A stretch of DNA of 6,743 nucleotides, from the NCBI GenBank assembly GCA_964428275.1, contig CAYRXN010000018.1:1-6743 (forward strand), in the 5' to 3' direction. Positions 1-6,743 of this stretch are shown here, one piece after another. The DNA is from JALSRY01 sp964428275 (GTDB lineage: Bacteria > Planctomycetota > Phycisphaerae > UBA1845 > Fen-1342). The position numbers and the translations under genes were made by a program. Below the pieces are notes generated by a model. That model searched no databases. It was not told the DNA's origin and was given only the letters and a program-made list of their open reading frames with translations. How positions within the stretch are numbered: position 1 is the stretch's first letter; the number at the start of each line of letters is the position of its first letter.

Positions 1-17
1 CCTCGCGTCCGCACCGG

Positions 18-47
18 TTGCGGGCCGAAGCATCCCGCCGCTACAAT
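18..47 (+). promoter_or_regulatory. sigma-70-type promoter of the tRNA-Gly gene
   Basis: A -35-like TTGCGG (18-23) and a near-consensus -10 TACAAT (42-47) are separated by 18 bases. The expected transcription start is around 53-55, leaving a leader of only 6-8 bases before the tRNA at 61. The stretch just after the -10 (GCGTAGC) is GC-rich, as in the discriminators of stringently controlled stable-RNA promoters. Stringent control is an inference from that family rule. Confidence 0.65.
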
Positions 48-60
48 GCGTAGCGTAGCC

Positions 61-133
61 GCGGGCGTAGCTCAATTGGTAGAGCGTCAGCCTTCCAAGC
101 TGAATGTTGCGAGTTCGAGTCTCGTCGCCCGCT
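61..133 (+). tRNA. tRNA-Gly, anticodon TCC
   Basis: A complete cloverleaf can be drawn by hand. The acceptor stem is GCGGGCG (61-67) with CGCCCGC (126-132), and the discriminator is T133. The D stem is GCTC (70-73) with GAGC (82-85). The anticodon stem is TCAGC (87-91) with GCTGA (99-103), and the loop CTTCCAA (92-98) places TCC at 94-96, which reads glycine GGA codons. The variable loop is 104-108. The T stem is GCGAG (109-113) with CTCGT (121-125), including one G-U pair, and the T loop is TTCGAGT (114-120). The 3' CCA is not encoded, because TTT follows T133, so it must be added enzymatically. The gene converges on carA. No clear intrinsic terminator is visible in the 71 bases between them, which hold only a 4-bp stem, TTGC/GCAA. 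Confidence 0.97.
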
Positions 134-204
134 TTTCACCTGCAACAACCTGCTTACGTTTGCCGCAGCAAGCCCGGGGCCGGGTCGGCCGCACCCGCCC
201 GCGC

Positions 205-1445
205 TCAGCCCGCGCGGTCGCTGGCGGTCGGGGCGACGCCACCGCGTGAGGGCGGACGGATCGCCGGGCATGGGGGCGGGACCGGCTGGGTGAACACCTG
301 GACCACGGACGGTGCGGGGGCCGCGAAGAACGTGGCGTCGATGGCGCGCTTTTCGCGCACGCGCGCGACAAAACGCGCCAGCAGGGAGCCGGCGTCGTGC
401 GGGCCGGGGGCGGCTTCCGGGTGGAATTGCACCGCGGCGATGCCGAGCTCGTCGTGCGCGAATCCCTCGATGCTCCCGTCATTGAGGTTTACGTGGGTCA
501 CGGTCGCGCCGGCGGCCTCCAGCGAGCGTCGTTCGACGGCGAAGCCGTGGTTCTGGGCGGTGATCCCGACGCGCCGGGCCGGGATGTTCCGCACCGGCAG
601 GTTGCCGCCGTGGTGGCCGAAGCGCAGTTTGTACGTTTGCGCTCCGAGCGCCAGGGCGAGCAACTGGTGGCCCAGGCAGATGCCGAAGATGGGCAGGCGC
701 CCGAGCAGCGCTTCCAGACCTTTCCGGGTCGTTTCGACGGCGGCCGGATCGCCCGGCCCGTTGCCCGCCACGAGTCCGTCCGGCTCGAGCGCGCGGATCT
801 CGTCAGCCGATGCCGCGGCGGGAACGCGCGTGACGCGCGCGCCGGCCGACGCGAGTTGCCGCAGGATGTTCGACTTGATCCCACAGTCGATCGCGACGAT
901 GTGACAGCGCCCGCCGACGCCCGCCGGACGCGTCGCGGGCGCTGGCCACGGCGTCGGGGCGGCGCAGGCGACCCGGCCGACGAGGTTGGCGCCGGTCATC
1001 GGTGCGGACCGCCGGGCGATTTCGACGAGGCGGAGAGGGTCGCTGACCTCGGTGCTGAGCGCGCCGCGCAGCGCTCCGCAGGTGCGGATGCGCCGCGTGA
1101 GGGCGCGCGTGTCGATGTCGGCCAGTGCGACGATCTCATGGCGCAACAGGAACTCTTCGAGCGACAGCTCGGCGCGGTGGTTGCTCGGGCGGCGCGGCGG
1201 CTGCTTGAGCACGATGCCGGACAGATGCGGGCGGGCGGACTCGAAATCGTCCGGGCACAGACCGTAGTTGCCGATCAGCGGGAACGTCATGGTGACGATC
1301 TGCCCGCAGTAGGACGGGTCGGTGAAGATCTCGGGATAGCCGGTCATCGAAGTGTTGAAGACGACCTCCCCGGTCCGCGTACCGGCGGCGCCGACCGCGC
1401 GGCCGCGGAAGAGCGTTCCGTCTTCGAGTGCGAGCAGGCCGTGTC

Positions 1446-1449
<4 letters not shown>
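205..1449 (-). CDS. carA: Carbamoyl-phosphate synthase small subunit (glutamine amidotransferase)
   Basis: This 414-residue protein hydrolyses glutamine and passes ammonia to CarB to make carbamoyl phosphate, the first step of pyrimidine and arginine synthesis in the cytoplasm. Residues 1 to about 150 are the CarA-specific N-terminal domain, with EVVFNTSMTGYPEIFTDPSY near 28-47. Residues about 183-365 are the class I glutamine amidotransferase domain. The nucleophile is Cys258 in GICLGHQ, with His343 and Glu345 in QFHPEA completing the triad; the oxyanion-loop motif GNGPGDP begins at 229. E. coli CarA has 382 residues. The extra length is a C-terminal Ala/Pro-rich tail from about 366 to 414, with no domain I recognise. 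The ATG start overlaps the carB stop in ATGA (1446-1449) and has a Shine-Dalgarno sequence 7 bases upstream. Its expression is probably translationally coupled to carB. The identification is firm; the role of the tail is unknown. Confidence 0.97.
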
Positions 1450-5141
<3,692 letters not shown>

Positions 5142-5152
5142 CGCAGTGTTCG

Positions 5153-5171
5153 TCTTCCGCGCGTCGCGCGG
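5153..5171 (-). promoter_or_regulatory. carB ribosome-binding site overlapping a small hairpin
   Basis: The - strand shows GGAAGA (5153-5158), 11 bases before the carB ATG. Its two G residues belong to a perfect inverted repeat, CCGCGCG/CGCGCGG around T5164 (5157-5171). It can fold as a 5-bp stem with a 5-base loop. The hairpin could mask part of the site, but short GC palindromes are common at this base composition. The site decides the start; a regulatory role is only a possibility. Confidence 0.35.
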
Positions 5172-5323
5172 GGGCGATGGTTCCGGGTGTCAGCGATTCC
5201 GGCTCGCGGACCGAACGGAGGCGAGGACTCAGCGCGCAACCTGGACGAAGCGCGTTGCCCCGCCGCCCCCCCTGCCATGTTCGAAACGAATCGTCGCCGA
5301 CCGTCCGCAAGTGTCGCGCACGT

Positions 5324-5351
5324 AGTGTACTCAGCCGCGGCGGCCCGCCAA
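5324..5351 (-). promoter_or_regulatory. possible carB-carA promoter
   Basis: On the - strand a -35-like TTGGCG (5346-5351) is followed after 16 bases by a -10-like TACACT (5324-5329). The inferred start near 5317 gives a leader of about 175 bases before the carB ATG. The AT-rich block at 5362-5390 sits just upstream of the -35, where an UP element or operator would lie, and this strengthens the call. Both hexamers are imperfect, so this is the best candidate seen and not a certain promoter. Confidence 0.35.
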
Positions 5352-5363
5352 TGGGCGAGCCCC

Positions 5364-5390
5364 AAAAGTGACGGAAATGAACGAAAAGTG
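5364..5390. repeat. AAAAGTG direct repeat in an AT-rich island
   Basis: AAAAGTG occurs at 5364-5370 and again at 5384-5390, exactly 20 bases apart, in one of the few AT-rich patches of the window. On the - strand it reads CACTTTT twice and lies about 13-39 bases upstream of the candidate -35. The two-helical-turn spacing fits a protein-binding site or a phased A-tract or UP element. Function is inference. Confidence 0.5.
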
Positions 5391-5496
5391 CCAGCCGACG
5401 AGCGACAAGCGCCGGCCAAGTCGCGTTCAGCCAGGCGCTGCGCCGAACGCCACCAGCCCGAGAACCGCTCCACGGTCCCGCCTGACCCGTGTTCGC

Positions 5497-5538
5497 CGAG
5501 GCCGTGCCCTGGGCCGCACCGGGCAGCGCCCGGCCTCG
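5497..5538. repeat. 42-base GC-rich inverted repeat (hairpin)
   Basis: CGAGGCCG (5497-5504) is the exact reverse complement of CGGCCTCG (5531-5538). The arms can be extended by TGCCC (5505-5509) pairing with GGGCA (5521-5525), with a 5-base bulge. Alternatively, the inner segment folds as CCGGGC/GCCCGG (5519-5524 and 5528-5533) with a 3-base loop. No T-run follows on either strand, so it does not look like a standard intrinsic terminator. Confidence 0.5.
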
Positions 5539-5543
5539 TGCCT

Positions 5544-5575
5544 TGGCGAGTGGCGAATGCCGAATGGCGAATGGC
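5544..5575. repeat. heptanucleotide tandem repeat (TGGCGAA)n
   Basis: Four and a half 7-base units run in strict register: TGGCGAG (5544), TGGCGAA (5551), TGCCGAA (5558), TGGCGAA (5565) and a partial TGGC (5572-5575). The units differ by single bases. The tract ends 23 bases before the octamer array. It looks like a slippage-generated minisatellite in non-coding DNA. Confidence 0.75.
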
Positions 5576-5598
5576 CCTTCGCCGCCTCACCACCTTCG

Positions 5599-5675
5599 TC
5601 CCTCAGTCCCCAGATCCCTGCGTCCCTGCGTCCCTACGTCCCTATGTCCCTATGTCCCTCATCCCTTATCCCTTG
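5599..5675. repeat. octanucleotide tandem repeat TCCCTNNG, switching to 7-base units
   Basis: Seven 8-base units start at 5599, 5607, 5615, 5623, 5631, 5639 and 5647. Examples are TCCCTGCG (twice), TCCCTACG and TCCCTATG (twice). Three 7-base units follow: TCCCTCA (5655), TCCCTTA (5662) and TCCCTTG (5669). The TCCC core is fixed and the last three bases vary. The unit at 5607 is the most divergent (TCCCCAGA). On the - strand, the sense strand of the genes on both sides, the array shows ten GGG runs separated by 4-5 bases, which fits the G-quadruplex consensus G3 N1-7. Confidence 0.85.
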
Positions 5676-5712
5676 TGCCTTCGCGCGTTCGACGCTGGCC
5701 GCGCGGCGGGGG

Positions 5713-6743
5713 TCATTTCGGCAGCGTCAGCGGCCGAACGGCGCGGACCGCGTCGAGCTTGGCCAGCGCGTCGAGCTTGCGCACGTCGATCGTGCCCACC
5801 AGCATCCGCACCGTCTTGCTCTCGGAACCCGGCGCGAAGCCGAGCTTCGTCAATGCCGCCAGCGTTTGGGCGGAGGTGTCCTTGAGGAAGATCATCACGC
5901 CGACGCGGTAGTTCACCACGCGGACCTTGCCGTCGTCGAGGTTGCCGTCTTCGCCGAGCTGGGCGACCCGGGCCGCGAGGCCGCGAAGCGGCGGCGCGAG
6001 CTTGTGGCCTGGCCCCGTGCGGTCGGCGGCGTCCCAGACGCGGATGTTCTCGGCGCGATCTTCGGCGGGGTGCCACGCGTGCTTTCGGACCCGCGCGGTG
6101 CCGTAGGGCTGTCCGAGGCCCACGGTCGCCGGTTTGCCACCCACGGCACCGGGTGGCGCCATGAGCGCTCCGCGGGCCGCGCCTCGACTCAGCAACATCG
6201 CGGGGGCCCCGGCGAAGGGGCTGCCGCCGTCGCCGAAGATCCCCTGATGGCGCACGCCGTCCGGCATTTCGACGGGCACGTCGATCGCTCGCGGCTCGCC
6301 GCCGACGGTGATGGTCATCTTCTCGACGGCGACGAAGCTGGTGAACTGCGTGACGAGATGGAAACGCACGCCGAGATCCACGATCTGCTTCCTGAGATCG
6401 TCCGGGAACTGCCCGCGCTGGGCCGCCGTCAGGTCGCGGTTCAACAGGTCCTGCACCTTCGCCCGCGCCCAGAGCGAGGCGAGCGCACTGTGGTCGGGCG
6501 GCGTCGCCGGCTGCGAAACGTCGATCCGTTCTTCGTAGGCGCCCGCGCCGGTGTTGCCGCGCAGCGTGATCGTTCCCGCCGCCGGCCCGGTGAGTCGGCC
6601 GCAGGCGACGATCGGCTTGGCACCGAACAGGTCGGGGATGCGCCGCGGGTAGACGTCCGCGACCGGCAGCGTGCCCCAGTCGATGTCGATGTCGGTGAGG
6701 ACGGGCGCCCTCAGCCGCTCGGCGAAACGGTCCGCGGCCCTGT
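5713..6743 (-). CDS. C-terminal part of a VIT/von Willebrand factor A domain protein
   Basis: The frame is open to the window edge, so only the last 342 residues are seen and the start lies beyond 6743. Recognisable features are TDIDIDWGTLPVADVYPRRI near the visible N-terminus and PIVACGRLTGPAAGTITLRG after it. Next come HSALASLWARAKV (about 83-96), LGVRFHLVTQFTSFVAVEK (about 123-141) and VEMPDGVRHQGIFGDG. This series is characteristic of the region after the VWA domain in bacterial relatives of inter-alpha-trypsin inhibitor heavy chains. The VIT and VWA domains, metal site and any signal peptide would be upstream, unseen. A Gly/Ala/Pro-rich linker (about 167-215) leads to a C-terminal module (about 248-342) with alternating hydrophobic strands and helices that I cannot name. 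The family is usually envelope-associated or involved in protein binding; the role here is unknown. A GTG at 6454-6456 is an internal Val, not the start. Confidence 0.8.
   Translation of the reverse strand, partial: RAADRFAERLRAPVLTDIDIDWGTLPVADVYPRRIPDLFGAKPIVACGRLTGPAAGTITLRGNTGAGAYEERIDVSQPATPPDHSALASLWARAKVQDLLNRDLTAAQRGQFPDDLRKQIVDLGVRFHLVTQFTSFVAVEKMTITVGGEPRAIDVPVEMPDGVRHQGIFGDGGSPFAGAPAMLLSRGAARGALMAPPGAVGGKPATVGLGQPYGTARVRKHAWHPAEDRAENIRVWDAADRTGPGHKLAPPLRGLAARVAQLGEDGNLDDGKVRVVNYRVGVMIFLKDTSAQTLAALTKLGFAPGSESKTVRMLVGTIDVRKLDALAKLDAVRAVRPLTLPK

Larger units (their letters stand above)
5142..5712. other. 571-base non-coding spacer between the VIT/VWA gene and carB
   Basis: No ORF here has recognisable protein character; the open frames across it are low-complexity readings of GC-rich DNA. 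From carB outward it holds the carB leader (5142 to about 5317) with a 7-C run at 5266-5272, a candidate promoter, an AT-rich direct repeat, a stretch without visible signal at about 5391-5496, a 42-base hairpin, and heptamer and octamer tandem repeats. Next to the VIT stop is the palindrome GCCGCGCGGC (5698-5707), which has no T-run and is not a convincing terminator. Confidence 0.7.

Noticed and set aside
134..204. Intrinsic terminator between the tRNA and carA
   Set aside because: Only short stems are visible (TTGC/GCAA, GGCC/GGCC, CCCGG/CCGGG), and none is followed by a T-run in either direction.
5599..5675. CRISPR array
   Set aside because: The units are 7-8 bases long with no unique spacers of 25-40 bases, and there are no cas genes in the window.
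5698..5707. Terminator at the palindrome GCCGCGCGGC after the VIT/VWA stop
   Set aside because: A 10-base GC palindrome with almost no loop and no T-run is expected by chance at this composition.
6454..6456. GTG as the start of the VIT/VWA gene
   Set aside because: The same frame stays open without a stop for 95 further codons to the window edge, and that stretch carries conserved family sequence (TDIDIDWG, YPRRIPDLF, LASLWAR). The GTG is therefore an internal valine.

Overview
This is a GC-rich window (roughly 70% G+C by eye). It holds one tRNA gene on the + strand and three protein genes on the - strand. The organism is probably a high-GC bacterium of the Planctomycetota type. That rests on the kind of VIT/VWA protein, the shape of the tRNA and the unusual CarB, and no marker in the window settles it. 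It looks like a chromosomal core region: I see no transposase, integrase, phage, CRISPR or toxin-antitoxin gene.

Layout. Positions 18-47 hold a promoter for a tRNA-Gly(UCC) gene at 61-133. The tRNA converges on the 3' end of carA (205-1449, - strand). carB (1446-5141, - strand) lies directly upstream of carA, and the two overlap by 4 bases (ATGA). The transcription order is therefore carB then carA, the reverse of the familiar carA-carB order. Positions 5142-5712 are a 571-base non-coding region. It holds a possible carB promoter with an AT-rich direct repeat behind it, a 42-base hairpin, a heptanucleotide tandem repeat and an octanucleotide tandem repeat. The octamer tract carries ten GGG runs on the - strand. 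Positions 5713-6743 hold the C-terminal 342 codons of a VIT/VWA-type protein whose start lies beyond the window.

How the genes work together. CarA is a glutamine amidotransferase that releases ammonia. CarB uses that ammonia, bicarbonate and two ATP to make carbamoyl phosphate for pyrimidine and arginine synthesis. The overlap and a good Shine-Dalgarno site inside the end of carB suggest coupled translation of the two subunits. CarB keeps the ligands of both ATP sites. It is about 158 residues longer than the E. coli protein and has substitutions in the allosteric domain that suggest altered ornithine control. The VIT/VWA protein has no evident link to pyrimidine synthesis and is separated from carB by the repeat-rich spacer.

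I find no convincing new multi-gene system. The items most worth a second look are the reversed car operon, the insertions and allosteric substitutions in CarB, and the potential G-quadruplex array between the VIT gene and carB.
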